DNA from: Streptomyces sp. NBC_01197
GTDB lineage: Bacteria > Actinomycetota > Actinomycetes > Streptomycetales > Streptomycetaceae
NCBI RefSeq assembly: GCF_036010505.1
Contig: NZ_CP108569.1
Coordinates: forward strand, 5,199,001 to 5,263,000
Direction of reading: 5' to 3'
DNA: 64,000 nucleotides
The position numbers and the translations under genes were made by a program. The notes beneath the pieces were generated by a model. That model was not told the DNA's origin. It did no database searches and was given only the letters and a program-made list of their open reading frames with translations. The first letter of the stretch is position 1, and the number at the start of each line of letters is the position of its first letter. Below are positions 52,996-62,544 of the stretch, one piece after another.

Positions 52996-55496
52996 CGCGC
53001 GCGGCAGTTCATGCGGCGTCCGGCCATCGGCTCGGCGCGGCCGATCCCCGTCAGGAGGGCCCTGCCGACCTGCGGCTGGTGGCGCCCGCCCTGGCGGCCT
53101 GGGCTGCGGCGGCCCTGTCCGTCGCGGTACCGGGGTGGTGGGCCTTCTGCGCCACCGCGGTCTGTCTCGGTACAGCGGCGGTGGTGATGGCAGTGGCATT
53201 GGCGCGGGCACCGGCACGGCGGCTCGGGAGTGGTGCGGCGGTAGGGGGACCCGGCCGACCGGGACGGCGGCTGAATACGACAGCGGTGGCCGCCGCTCTG
53301 TTGTGCGCCGCCGCCGGCGCCGCGTCCGGCGGGCTGAACGCGGCCGACGTCCGGCGCGGGCCCGTACCCGAGCTGGCGCGTCAGTCCGCCCGGGTCACAG
53401 TGGAGTTGACCGTCACATCCGATCCCCGCCCCACGCGCCCCCGGATCCGTGGCGATCACGCGACTCGCGCGTCCGTCGTCCTGGACGCCGATGTGACCCT
53501 GGTGCGGGCCCCGGACGGTACGACGTCCACCGTCCGCACGCCGGTCCTGGTGATCGCCCACTCCGCCGAGTGGCAACGGCTGCTGCCGACCACACGGCTG
53601 CGGCTGAGCGCCCGCCCGCAACCGCCGCTCTCCGATGACCACCGCATCGCGGCCGTGCTCAGTGCCGAAGGCGACCGGCCGCCTCAGGTCATCGGTGCGC
53701 CGACCGGAGTGCAGCGTCTGGCGGGGCACCTGCGCGCCGGACTGCGCGAAGCGAGCGAAGGGCTCGCTCCGGACGCACGGGCGCTGCTCCCGGGGCTGGT
53801 GGTGGGTGACACCTCCCGGGTCCCGCCCGACCTGTCCGACGCCTTCAGGACCACCGATCTCACCCACCTGCTCGCGGTGTCCGGCAGTAACCTCACCCTG
53901 GTCCTGGCTCTGCTGATCGGGCCGCCGGGCACCGCGCTGCGGGCGGAGAGAGGCGGACTCGCGCCACGGCTCGGGATCCCGCTGCGGACGACGGCCGTGC
54001 TGGGCGGGGCTCTCACACTGGCCTTCGTGATCGTGTGCAGACCGGACCCGAGCGTGCTGCGAGCTGCTGCCTGCGGGCTGGTCACCCTGCTCGCGATCGG
54101 CACCGGCCGCCGCAGATCGCTGGTCCCCGCGCTGGCCGCCGCCGTCCTGCTGCTGGTGTTGTACGACCCCTGGCTGGCCCGCAGTTACGGCTTCCTGCTC
54201 TCCGTCCTCGCCACCGGCGCCCTGCTCACGGTCGGCCCGCGCTGGAGCGCCGCACTGCGTCGGCGCGGGGTGCCGCCGAGGCTCGCCGAGGTCGTCGCTG
54301 CCGCAGCCGCGGCACAGGCGGTGTGCGCGCCCGTGATCGTTCTGCTGGCCTCCCGTGTCGGGCTGGTGGCCATCCCCTGCAATCTTCTCGCCGAGCTCGC
54401 GGTGGGGCCCGCGACAGTCCTCGGCTTCGCCGCACTCGGTGTGGCTCCGCTATGGGGCGCGGCCGCCACCGTGCTGGCCCACTGTGCCGGGTGGCCGGCC
54501 GGCTGGATCGCGGCCGTCGCCCGCCGGGGCGCCGCGCTGCCGGGCGCGGAGATCGACTGGCCCGGCGGATGGCCCGGCGCGCTGCTGCTCGCAGCGGTCA
54601 CCGCCGTCCTCGCGGTGGCCGCCCGCAGAGTGCACCGCCACCCGTGGGTCATCGCGGCCTGCTTCCTCCTGCTGCTGCTCATGGTCGTCCGGCCGGCTCC
54701 GCTCACCCGGGTCCTCACGGGCTGGCCGCCGCCCGGGTGGAAGTACGCGATGTGCGACGTGGGACAGGGCGACGCGACGGTGCTCGCGACCGGCGCGGGG
54801 GCGGCCGTCGTGATCGACACGGGCCCCGACCCGCGCCTCGTCGACCGCTGCCTCCGGGCCCTCGGCGTGACCCGCGTCCCGCTGCTCCTCCTCACCCACT
54901 TCCACGCCGATCACGTAGCCGGTCTGCCCGGCGTGCTGCGCGGCCGGACGGTCGGGGCGATCGAGACGACGAATCTCCAGGACCCACCGGACCAGAGCGC
55001 GTCCGTACGACGGGAGGCAGCGGCGGCGCGGGTTCCTCTCGTCAGGGCGGGACCGGGGGAGCAGCGCCGTATCGGAAATCTGAGCTGGCAGGTGCTGTGG
55101 CCGCCCGCAGCGCCGGTGCCCGTCGCCGACGGGCCGAACGACGCCAGTGTCACCCTGCTGGTCCGCACCGCGGGGCTGACCCTGCTGCTGCCGGGCGATC
55201 TCGAACCACCCGCCCAGCAGGCCCTGTTGCGGGCCTACCCGGCGCTCCCGCCGGTGGATGTGCTCAAGGTGGCGCACCACGGCTCCGCCTACCAGGACCC
55301 GGCACTGCTGCGTGCGCTGCGTCCCCGGCTCGCCCTCATCTCTTGCGGTGAGGACAACCCGTACGGCCACCCGGCACCGCGTACGGTCGCGTCGCTCCGG
55401 GCGGGCGGGGCCACAGTGCTGCGCACGGACACGGACGGCTCCATCGCGGTGACGGGGACGGGGCCCACGCTGCGGGCGATACCGGCGGGCCGGTGA
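52992..55496 (+). CDS. comEC: ComEC/Rec2 family competence protein
   Basis: This 834-residue protein has hydrophobic helices throughout the N-terminal two thirds, with the competence domain (ALLPGLVVGDTSRVPPDLSDAFRTTDLTHLLAVSGSNLTLV). The C-terminal third is a metallo-beta-lactamase-like domain (CDVGQGDATVL, LLLTHFHADHVAGLPGVL with HxHxDH, KVAHHGSAYQDP). ComEC is the DNA-uptake channel, with the MBL domain as a proposed nuclease. The ATG overlaps the comEA stop by 4 nt (ATGA). Natural transformation is not established in Streptomyces, so the role is open. Confidence 0.95.
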   Translation: MTRAAVHAASGHRLGAADPRQEGPADLRLVAPALAAWAAAALSVAVPGWWAFCATAVCLGTAAVVMAVALARAPARRLGSGAAVGGPGRPGRRLNTTAVAAALLCAAAGAASGGLNAADVRRGPVPELARQSARVTVELTVTSDPRPTRPRIRGDHATRASVVLDADVTLVRAPDGTTSTVRTPVLVIAHSAEWQRLLPTTRLRLSARPQPPLSDDHRIAAVLSAEGDRPPQVIGAPTGVQRLAGHLRAGLREASEGLAPDARALLPGLVVGDTSRVPPDLSDAFRTTDLTHLLAVSGSNLTLVLALLIGPPGTALRAERGGLAPRLGIPLRTTAVLGGALTLAFVIVCRPDPSVLRAAACGLVTLLAIGTGRRRSLVPALAAAVLLLVLYDPWLARSYGFLLSVLATGALLTVGPRWSAALRRRGVPPRLAEVVAAAAAAQAVCAPVIVLLASRVGLVAIPCNLLAELAVGPATVLGFAALGVAPLWGAAATVLAHCAGWPAGWIAAVARRGAALPGAEIDWPGGWPGALLLAAVTAVLAVAARRVHRHPWVIAACFLLLLLMVVRPAPLTRVLTGWPPPGWKYAMCDVGQGDATVLATGAGAAVVIDTGPDPRLVDRCLRALGVTRVPLLLLTHFHADHVAGLPGVLRGRTVGAIETTNLQDPPDQSASVRREAAAARVPLVRAGPGEQRRIGNLSWQVLWPPAAPVPVADGPNDASVTLLVRTAGLTLLLPGDLEPPAQQALLRAYPALPPVDVLKVAHHGSAYQDPALLRALRPRLALISCGEDNPYGHPAPRTVASLRAGGATVLRTDTDGSIAVTGTGPTLRAIPAGR

Positions 55497-55594
55497 CCCC
55501 GGGCCGCTGCGACACCGGGCCCACCGCCGCGACACCGGGCCCCGCCGCGACACCGGCCCCACCGGCGAGCCCAGGCGGCGCGTACCGGAGACGC

Positions 55595-56047
55595 TCAGTC
55601 GAGCCAGGTGCCGTCTCGCATCAGGTCGCGTCCGGCGATCTCGTTCACCTCGCGCCAGGCCTGGACCGTCTTCGGGGCGATGCGCAGATACACGTACCCC
55701 TTCTCGTCGCGCGGGTCCCAGGTGAGCTTCGCCGCGAAGGCGTCGGCCGCCGTGGTGCGGCTGCTGTCCGTCAGCAGTTCGCCCTCGCCCTCGATGAGCA
55801 CAACGTCCCGGGTGTGGCCGAGCGTGATCCTGGCGCGTCCGTCGCGCACCAGGTTGGCCCCGGTCGGGTTGGTGCGCCGGGTACAGACCACCACGCCGTT
55901 CTCGTGCCACACGAACGACAGGGGCACGAGGCACGGTTCGCCGTCCGCGGCGGCCGTGGCCACCCAGCAGTCGACGTCGTGTTCCAGCCGGTCGAGGGTG
56001 TCCTGCCGTCGCTGCGTCCGGCTGCGCGCCGGTTCCTGGGGCGTCAT
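55595..56047 (-). CDS. Pyridoxamine 5'-phosphate oxidase-like (PNPOx/FDOR) family protein
   Basis: This 150-residue split-barrel flavin/deazaflavin-binding protein has CWVATAAADGEPCLVPLSFVWHENGVVVCTRRTN, typical of PNPOx-like F420/FMN proteins, and a C-terminal KTVQAWREVNEIAGRDLMRDGTWLD. ATG 56047 was preferred over in-frame TTG 56053. TAGCGT lies 8 nt upstream on the minus strand, suggesting a leaderless transcript. Cofactor and substrate cannot be read from the sequence. Confidence 0.88.
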   Translation of the reverse strand: MTPQEPARSRTQRRQDTLDRLEHDVDCWVATAAADGEPCLVPLSFVWHENGVVVCTRRTNPTGANLVRDGRARITLGHTRDVVLIEGEGELLTDSSRTTAADAFAAKLTWDPRDEKGYVYLRIAPKTVQAWREVNEIAGRDLMRDGTWLD

Positions 56048-56226
56048 GGCCAACCACGCTAGTGGTGCACGGCCACCGGGGAATCGTGCTGCGGTCCTAG
56101 GTGTATGGGCCTAGGCCACCGAGGCCTGCGAGCAGGTCTCCCGAGCCGATCTCCGGGCAGGTCTTTTCCGGGCAGGGCGTCGGCGCTTGATTGGCGTGAG
56201 TCCGTACCCGGAGTGAGACTGCCTCC

Positions 56227-57105
56227 ATGGACAGACGGCCGGAGAATCCGCCCGAGACCCCGCCGGAGGTCCCGATGGACGCATCGCCGCACGGCGGGCC
56301 GGTGGACCCGTCGGCGGAGCCCGCGTGGGTGGCCGCGTACCTCCGGCGTATCGGGTCCAGCCGTCCCGCCGCGCCGGACTCGGCGGCTCTCCGTGAGTTG
56401 CAGCTGCGGCATCTGAGGACAGTGCCGTTCGAGAACCTCTCCATCCACCGTGGCGAGGACATCGTGCTCGCCGACGCCCCGCTCATCGACAAGATCGTCG
56501 GTGCCCGGCGTGGCGGTATCTGCTACGAACTCAACGGCGCCTTCGCGGCGTTGCTGCGGGCTCTGGGCTTCCACGTGTCGCTGCTCCAGGCCCGGGTGCA
56601 CGGCGCGGACGGCGGTCTCGGCATCCCGTACGACCATCTCGCCCTGCGGGTTGGGACGGCCGACGGTGCCGGGCCCTGGCTCGCCGATGTCGGGTTCGGT
56701 GATCTCAGCCATCACCCGCTGGTGTTCGGCGCGCGGGGCGGCCAGCAGGACCCCGGGGGCATGTTCCGGATCGCGAGCGCGGCCGACGGCGACCTCGATG
56801 TCGTACGCGACGGAAAGCCGCAGTACCGGCTGGAGCAGCGCCCGCGCGAGCTGGCCGACTTCGAGGCGGCGGCCTGGTACCACCGGACCTCGCCTGCCTC
56901 CCACTTCACCCGGTCGCTCGTCTGCACGCGGCTCGGCGGCCACGGCCGGATCACACTCAGCGGCAGCAGGCTGATCACCACCGTGGGCGGCGAGCGGCAC
57001 GAGCAGGACCTCGGAAGCGACGCGGCCGTGCTCGCGGGATACCGCGACCACTTCGGGCTGGAATTCGACCGGGTGCCGACACCAAGGGGCTTTACCTCTG
57101 AGTAA
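56227..57105 (+). CDS. Arylamine N-acetyltransferase
   Basis: This 292-residue enzyme of the NAT family acetylates arylamines from acetyl-CoA. The catalytic triad is complete: C99 (RRGGICYELNGAF), H137 (PYDHLAL) and D154 (WLADVGFGD). FENLSIHRGED and the C-terminal domain are standard. ATG 56227 gives an extra Pro/Glu-rich ~40 residues; ATG 56275 is an alternative start. It is probably involved in xenobiotic or secondary-metabolite chemistry. Confidence 0.93.
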   Translation: MDRRPENPPETPPEVPMDASPHGGPVDPSAEPAWVAAYLRRIGSSRPAAPDSAALRELQLRHLRTVPFENLSIHRGEDIVLADAPLIDKIVGARRGGICYELNGAFAALLRALGFHVSLLQARVHGADGGLGIPYDHLALRVGTADGAGPWLADVGFGDLSHHPLVFGARGGQQDPGGMFRIASAADGDLDVVRDGKPQYRLEQRPRELADFEAAAWYHRTSPASHFTRSLVCTRLGGHGRITLSGSRLITTVGGERHEQDLGSDAAVLAGYRDHFGLEFDRVPTPRGFTSE

Positions 57106-57250
57106 GCACAACTCGTGACAGCTGCTCGCCAACCCCCAGGACCAGCGCCGTTTGCCCAGAACGGGCCAACAGTGATCGAATACATATTCGTCAGCGGGTC
57201 GCCGCCCCGACGATGGCGTCCGAGCGTGCGTGCGACCGAAGGCCGGCGTG

Positions 57251-58165
57251 ATGCGCGGGGGTTCTGCAGAAGTGTTCAGGCGTTGGTTTGGTAACCGGTC
57301 CCAGACCGGTGCAGGACGCAGTGGCGGCCCCCTTGGCGGACTGACGTTGCCCGCGCACGCGGGCATGCTCAGCTGCCGGGTGCTCGACCCCGTCAACGAG
57401 CCTGTCCAGCATGCGGAGTTCGTCCTCACGGACACCATGGGCCGCAGAACTGTCGGCGGCGAGACCGATCCGTACGGCTCCGTGTTCGCCACCGTCCCGC
57501 CGGGCGAGTACCGACTGGCCGTCACCGCCGAGGGGTTCACCCCCTTCCACGGCAGCGCCACCGTCACCGAGGGCGGCCACTCCGGCCTGGGAGACCTCAC
57601 GCTCCAGGTCGCCCAGCCCCCCTCGCTGCCGGAACCGGGCGAGTGGGAGATCGAGCCGATGCACTCGCAGATCAGTTTCACCGCCCGCCATATCGGACTG
57701 GCCCGTATCCACGGCCGGTTCAACACCTTCGCCGGTGCGGTCAGGATCGCGGACCACATGGAGCAGTCCGCGATGCACGTCATCATCGACGCGGCGTCCA
57801 TCGACACCAACGTCCAGATGCGTGACGACCATCTGCGCTCGGAGGACTTCCTCGATGTGGCGCGCTTCCCGGTCATGGAGTTCTACAGCGAGCGCTTCGT
57901 GCACCGCGGCGGCAGCCGCTGGGGAGTGACAGGCGCGCTCACCCTGCACGGCGTCAGCCGCACCGTCACGCTCGACACGCAGTACCTGGGCATCGGCAAC
58001 GGCATGGAGGGCGAGGTGCGCGCCGCCTGCCGCGCCACCACCGAACTGCACCGTGACGACTTCACCGTGCGCTGGCAGACCATGCTGGCGCGCGGTATCG
58101 CGGTGGTCGGCAACAGCATCACCATCGACCTGGACGTCCAGATCGTGAAGAAGAAGGCCGACTGA
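57251..58165 (+). CDS. YceI-family protein with N-terminal carboxypeptidase-regulatory-like domain
   Basis: This protein of about 304 residues has residues ~40-120 reading as a carboxypeptidase regulatory-like (prealbumin-type) beta domain: LSCRVLDPVNEPVQHAEFVLTDTMGRRTVGGETDPYG...VPPGEYRLAVTAEGFTP. Residues ~130-304 are a YceI lipocalin-like domain (WEIEPMHSQISFTARHIGLARIHGRFNTFAG...HLRSEDFLDVARFPVMEFYS), a fold that binds isoprenoid lipids. ATG 57251 has GAAGG 8 nt upstream; GTG 57230 is possible. There is no signal peptide, so it is probably cytoplasmic. Confidence 0.92.
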   Translation: MRGGSAEVFRRWFGNRSQTGAGRSGGPLGGLTLPAHAGMLSCRVLDPVNEPVQHAEFVLTDTMGRRTVGGETDPYGSVFATVPPGEYRLAVTAEGFTPFHGSATVTEGGHSGLGDLTLQVAQPPSLPEPGEWEIEPMHSQISFTARHIGLARIHGRFNTFAGAVRIADHMEQSAMHVIIDAASIDTNVQMRDDHLRSEDFLDVARFPVMEFYSERFVHRGGSRWGVTGALTLHGVSRTVTLDTQYLGIGNGMEGEVRAACRATTELHRDDFTVRWQTMLARGIAVVGNSITIDLDVQIVKKKAD

Positions 58166-58245
58166 GCGGCGGAGCCCCGCCACCCGTCCCGGCGTCGGTC
58201 CGCCTCCGCCGAGGCGCCTCCAGTAACTGAGGCGTCTCCGGTGAC

Positions 58246-58491
58246 TCAAGGCGCCTCCAGCCACCCGTCGTACTCGGCAGCGAACGCATCCAGCGTCCCG
58301 GGATCCAGCCGCTCCTGCGGATCCTCGACGACGACCAGCCACTGCGCGTCCTCGGCGTCGTCCTCCCCGGCCAGCGCGTCCCGGACGAGCTGGGGCTCAT
58401 AGGCCACCCCGAAGCGCTCGGCGACCTCCCCGGCCACCTCCTCGGCGGTGTCGCGGTCGGGCAGCACCAGTACGTGTCTCACATCGCTCAC
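58246..58491 (-). CDS. Small hypothetical protein divergent from holA
   Basis: This 81-residue acidic protein starts MSDVRHVLVLPDRDTAEEVA (GTG 58491) and ends DAFAAEYDGWLEAP. It is a compact alpha/beta sequence without cysteines or motifs I recognise, and similar short proteins accompany holA in streptomycetes. An ATG 63 nt upstream in frame (58554) would add 21 residues. GGAG lies about 9 nt before the chosen start. Confidence 0.75.
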   Translation of the reverse strand: MSDVRHVLVLPDRDTAEEVAGEVAERFGVAYEPQLVRDALAGEDDAEDAQWLVVVEDPQERLDPGTLDAFAAEYDGWLEAP

Positions 58492-58606
58492 CGGGCCATT
58501 CTCCGGCACGTCAGGACCGGCGGTGAGACCGGCGGGCAGCTCCGCGGCTTCCACGGCTCCGGGACCACCTCGGCGCTGTCAGTGCCGCGTGGGATGCTGG
58601 ACCGCG

Positions 58607-59602
58607 ATGATCCGGAAACAGAGTCAGCAGAACTCCGCAGACAACCCGCTCGTGCCACTCACCCTCGCCGTGGGGCAGGAGGATCTGCTGCTCGACCGTG
58701 CCGTCCAGCAGGTGGTCGCCGCCGCCCGCGCGGCCGACGCCGACACCGACGTCCGCGATCTCACGTCCGACCAGCTTCAGCCGGGCACCCTCGCCGAGCT
58801 GACCAGCCCCTCGCTCTTCGCGGAGCGCAAGGTCGTCATCGTGCGGAACGCACAGGACCTCTCAGCCGACACGATCAAGGACGTCAAGGACTACCTCGGT
58901 GCCCCGGCCGAGGAGATCACCCTGGTGCTCCTCCACGCCGGGGGCGCCAAGGGCAAGGGCCTGCTGGACGCCGCGCGCAAGGCCGGCGCCCGCGAGATCG
59001 CCTGCCCGAAGACGACCAAACCGGCTGAGCGGCTCTCCTTCGTACGGTCGGAGTTCCGGGCCCTGGGCCGTTCCGCGACCCCCGAGGCGTGCCAGGCACT
59101 GGTCGACTCCATCGGCAGCGATCTGCGGGAGCTCGCGAGCGCGGTCTCCCAGCTCGTCGCGGACGTCGAGGGCACGATCGACGAGGCGGTCGTCGGGCGG
59201 TACTACACGGGGCGCGCCGAGGCCTCCAGCTTCACGATCGCCGACCGGGCCGTCGAAGGGCGCGCGGCCGACGCGCTGGAGGCGCTGCGCTGGTCGCTGT
59301 CGACCGGGGTCGCCCCCGTGCTGATCACCAGCGCCCTGGCACAGGGCGTCCGGGCCATCGGCAAGCTCTCGTCGGCGCGCGGCGGGCGCCCGGCCGATCT
59401 CGCCCGTGAGCTGGGCATGCCGCCGTGGAAGATCGACCGGGTGCGACAGCAGATGCGCGGCTGGACACCGGACGGGGTGGCGGTCGCGCTGCGCGCCGTC
59501 GCGGAGGCGGACGCCGGGGTCAAGGGGGGCGGCGACGACCCGGAGTACGAGCTGGAGCGTGCTGTGGTCACGGTGGCGCGGGCGGCCCGGATGCGGCACT
59601 GA
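58607..59602 (+). CDS. holA: DNA polymerase III subunit delta
   Basis: This protein of about 331 residues is the delta subunit of the clamp loader, which opens the beta sliding clamp. It has a degenerate AAA+ N-terminus (LTLAVGQEDLLLDRAVQQVV...LTSPSLFAERKVVIVRNA), a middle domain and a C-terminal collar (LGMPPWKIDRVRQQMRGW). ATG 58607 gives the family N-terminus. It has no clear ribosome binding site and a GATGCT box 7 nt upstream, suggesting a leaderless transcript. The comEC-holA-rpsT neighbourhood is ancient and widespread. Confidence 0.93.
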   Translation: MIRKQSQQNSADNPLVPLTLAVGQEDLLLDRAVQQVVAAARAADADTDVRDLTSDQLQPGTLAELTSPSLFAERKVVIVRNAQDLSADTIKDVKDYLGAPAEEITLVLLHAGGAKGKGLLDAARKAGAREIACPKTTKPAERLSFVRSEFRALGRSATPEACQALVDSIGSDLRELASAVSQLVADVEGTIDEAVVGRYYTGRAEASSFTIADRAVEGRAADALEALRWSLSTGVAPVLITSALAQGVRAIGKLSSARGGRPADLARELGMPPWKIDRVRQQMRGWTPDGVAVALRAVAEADAGVKGGGDDPEYELERAVVTVARAARMRH

Positions 59603-59930
59603 CGGCCGCTCGGGACATGTCCTGACGCCCACGGAATGACGGCCCCGGACCTGCCCCCCGTGCGTGACGCCCCCGTACATGCCGAAGGCCCCGCCTCCGT
59701 CCTGGGGAAGGACGAGGGCAGGGCCTCGGCTCAAGCGTTGGTGCGCCGCACCCGCGTGGCGAACGCAGGCCGTGTGCGGCGCGGGGTGTCGTACCGGAGC
59801 GGTAGAGGGGCCGCTGGGCCCGGGACGACGGGGTCGGGCTGGGGCTCGGAGAGAGCCCCGTAAGTCGGAGTCACACGAGAGAAGTCACCCGAAAGCAGTC
59901 AGCCGCGAGGACGGACCGGATCGGTCAGCT
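59603..59930. other. Intergenic region between convergent holA and rpsT
   Basis: These 328 bases carry no convincing gene. The region holds an imperfect long hairpin (59683-59728) that can serve both strands, and GC-rich filler. Confidence 0.6.
59683..59728 (-). terminator. Long hairpin, likely terminator for rpsT and holA
   Basis: Arms 59683-59703 and 59709-59728 pair over about 18 positions with a bulge and mismatches. Confidence 0.5.
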
Positions 59931-60197
59931 TCAGGCGGAGAGACCGGCAACGCGCTTGGCGATCGCCGACTTCTTGTTGGCCGCGGAGTTCTTGTGGATG
60001 ACGCCCTTGCTGACGGCCTTGTCGAGCTGCTGCGAGGCCAGCCGAGCGGCCGCGGTGGCCTTCTCGACGTCGCCCGCGGCAGCGGCCTCACGGGACTTGC
60101 GGATCGCGGTCTTGAGCGACGACTTGACGGCCTTGTTGCGCAGGCGCGCCTTCTCGTTGGTCTTGTTCCGCTTGATCTGGGACTTGATGTTCGCCAC
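59931..60197 (-). CDS. rpsT: 30S ribosomal protein S20
   Basis: This 88-residue ribosomal protein has the sequence [20 protein letters not shown]...[18 protein letters not shown], rich in Lys/Ala helices. The frame stays open ~140 nt upstream, but GTG 60197 with AAAAGG upstream gives the exact family N-terminus. It is transcribed away from lepA, a normal arrangement. Confidence 0.98.
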   Translation of the reverse strand: MANIKSQIKRNKTNEKARLRNKAVKSSLKTAIRKSREAAAAGDVEKATAAARLASQQLDKAVSKGVIHKNSAANKKSAIAKRVAGLSA

Positions 60198-60437
60198 GAA
60201 AAGCCTTTTCAGGTTCGATGAATTTCGAATTTCCATGAGTGCCCCCGCACCGACCGGCACGAACCGTGTGGAGCGTTCATCCGGAAGGCCCAGGAGGCAC
60301 AGCTGACCACGGTACCAGCCCGCCATCCACCGGCCCAAAACGGGCTCAGCCCCCCGGCCATGGGACCATGGAGCTTACGTATCGATCCGCCATCGCCCGA
60401 GACGAGACGCCCGGCGTCTCAAGAATCAGGACCCTGC

Positions 60438-62306
60438 GTGCCCGCGACTCCTACCAACGTGCCCGAGCCGAGCCGTACCGACCCGGCGCTGATCCGCAAC
60501 TTCTGCATCATCGCGCACATCGACCACGGCAAGTCGACCCTTGCCGACCGGATGCTCCAGCTGACCGGGGTGGTCGACCAGCGGCAGATGCGCGCTCAGT
60601 ACCTCGACCGTATGGACATCGAGCGCGAGCGCGGCATCACGATCAAGTCCCAGGCCGTCCGGCTGCCCTGGGCGCCCACCACGGGCGGGGACCTGGGCAC
60701 CACCCATGTCCTGAACATGATCGACACCCCTGGTCACGTGGACTTCACCTATGAGGTCTCCCGTTCCCTCGCCGCCTGCGAGGGCACGGTCCTGCTGGTC
60801 GACGCGGCCCAGGGCATCGAGGCACAGACCCTCGCCAACCTCTATCTGGCGATGGAGAACGACCTCACGATCGTTCCGGTCCTCAACAAGATCGACCTGC
60901 CGGCCGCGCAGCCCGAGAAGTTCTCCGAGGAGCTGGCGAACCTCATCGGCTGCCAGCCTGAGGACGTGCTCAAGGTCTCGGCGAAGACCGGCGTCGGGGT
61001 GGACGCGCTCCTCGACCGCGTGGTCAAGGACGTGCCCGCGCCGGTGGGCCGGGCCGACGCCCCCGCCCGCGCGATGATCTTCGACTCGGTCTACGACTCG
61101 TACCGGGGCGTCGTCACGTACGTCAGGGTCATCGACGGCTCGCTGAACAAGCGCGAGCGCATCCGGATGATGTCCACCAACGCCACCCACGAACTCCTGG
61201 AGATCGGCGTCTCCTCGCCGGAGATGACCCCCTCGGACGGCCTGGGCGTCGGCGAGGTCGGCTACATCATCACCGGTGTGAAGGACGTCAGGCAGTCGAA
61301 GGTCGGTGACACGATCACCTCGCTGCACAAGGGCGCGACGGAGGCCCTGGGCGGCTACAAGGACCCCAAGCCGATGGTGTTCTCCGGGCTCTACCCGCTG
61401 GACGGCTCCGACTATCCGGACCTCCGTGAGGCCCTGGAGAAGCTCCAGCTCAACGATGCCGCCCTGGTGTACGAGCCGGAGACGTCGGCTGCTCTCGGCT
61501 TCGGCTTCCGGGTCGGCTTCCTCGGCCTGCTCCACCTCGACGTGGTCCGGGAGCGGCTGGAGCGCGAGTTCAACCTGGAGCTCATCGCCACCGCGCCCAA
61601 CGTGGTCTACCGCGTGGACATGGAGGACGGCACCGAGCACATCGTCACCAACCCGAGCGAGTTCCCCGAGGGGAAGATCGACAAGGTGCACGAGCCGGTC
61701 GTCCGCGCCACGGTGCTGGCCCCCAGCGAGTTCATCGGCGCGATCATGGAGCTCTGCCAGAACCGCCGCGGCACGCTGCTCGGGATGGACTACCTCTCCG
61801 AGGACCGGGTCGAGATCCGCTACACCCTTCCGCTCGCCGAGATCGTCTTCGACTTCTTCGACCAGCTGAAGTCGAAGACCCGCGGCTACGCCTCGCTCGA
61901 CTACGAGCCCACCGGCGAGCAGGCGGCCCAGCTCGTCAAGGTCGACATCCTGCTGCACGGCGACAAGGTCGACGCGTTCTCCGCCGTCACGCACAAGGAC
62001 AAGGCGTACGCGTACGGGGTGCGGCTCGTCGCCAAGCTGCAGAAGCTGATTCCGCGGCAGAACTTCGAGGTGCCGATCCAGGCGGCCATCGGCGCCCGGG
62101 TCATCGCCCGTGAGACCGTCCGCGCCATCCGCAAGGACGTCCTCGCCAAGTGCTACGGCGGTGACATCTCCCGTAAGCGGAAGCTGCTGGAGAAGCAGAA
62201 GGAGGGCAAGAAGCGGATGAAGATGGTCGGCAACGTGGAGGTCCCGCAGGAGGCCTTCATCGCGGTGCTGTCGACCGACGAGTCCGGCGAGAGCAAGAAG
62301 AAGTAA
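60438..62306 (+). CDS. lepA: Elongation factor 4 (LepA)
   Basis: This protein of about 622 residues is a translational GTPase that acts on stalled or back-translocated ribosomes. It has the G domain with P-loop [23 protein letters not shown] and NKIDLP, then EF-Tu-like domain II, and the EF4-specific C-terminal domain (GYASLDYEP...[20 protein letters not shown]...[24 protein letters not shown]). The GTG start at 60438 has AGGA 7 nt upstream. A hairpin follows. Confidence 0.98.
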   Translation: MPATPTNVPEPSRTDPALIRNFCIIAHIDHGKSTLADRMLQLTGVVDQRQMRAQYLDRMDIERERGITIKSQAVRLPWAPTTGGDLGTTHVLNMIDTPGHVDFTYEVSRSLAACEGTVLLVDAAQGIEAQTLANLYLAMENDLTIVPVLNKIDLPAAQPEKFSEELANLIGCQPEDVLKVSAKTGVGVDALLDRVVKDVPAPVGRADAPARAMIFDSVYDSYRGVVTYVRVIDGSLNKRERIRMMSTNATHELLEIGVSSPEMTPSDGLGVGEVGYIITGVKDVRQSKVGDTITSLHKGATEALGGYKDPKPMVFSGLYPLDGSDYPDLREALEKLQLNDAALVYEPETSAALGFGFRVGFLGLLHLDVVRERLEREFNLELIATAPNVVYRVDMEDGTEHIVTNPSEFPEGKIDKVHEPVVRATVLAPSEFIGAIMELCQNRRGTLLGMDYLSEDRVEIRYTLPLAEIVFDFFDQLKSKTRGYASLDYEPTGEQAAQLVKVDILLHGDKVDAFSAVTHKDKAYAYGVRLVAKLQKLIPRQNFEVPIQAAIGARVIARETVRAIRKDVLAKCYGGDISRKRKLLEKQKEGKKRMKMVGNVEVPQEAFIAVLSTDESGESKKK

Positions 62307-62377
62307 CCGGCCCGAGGCCAGAGGTGACCTGCGCGAACCGGCGGTAACCGGCGAGAACCGGAACGAGAACCAACAGA

Positions 62378-62409
62378 CGGGCCCCCGCGCTGCGGCATGG
62401 GGGCCCGTT
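62378..62409 (+). terminator. Terminator after lepA
   Basis: A perfect 10-bp stem ACGGGCCCCC/GGGGGCCCGT (62378-62387 with 62400-62409) and a 12-nt loop, 71 nt after the stop. Short AACCGG(C) repeats fill the gap. Confidence 0.75.
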
Positions 62410-62473
62410 CGTTATGAAGCACACGGCCGTTCCCTCTTACGTGGCGGACACAGGCGCTCTACTCTGATCACTA

Positions 62474-62494
62474 GTTACTCGCCAGTTTAATAAC
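62474..62494. promoter_or_regulatory. Possible TetR-type operator before the acyl-CoA ligase gene
   Basis: GTTACT...AATAAC (62474-62494) is an imperfect inverted repeat around ACTCGCCAGT in an AT-rich patch, 50 nt before the start codon. The position fits an operator/promoter. Confidence 0.35.
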
Positions 62495-62544
62495 AGCCAC
62501 CAGCCAGTCGCGCAGAGCTGCCCGCAGGCCCGGAGGACGACGTC

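Noticed and set aside
59636..59863. 75-codon ORF between holA and rpsT
   Set aside because: It has no ribosome binding site, contains the long terminator-like hairpin and shows no protein-like pattern.
60198..60338. 47-residue N-terminal extension of S20
   Set aside because: S20 starts precisely at [12 protein letters not shown]; the extension overlaps the promoter region.
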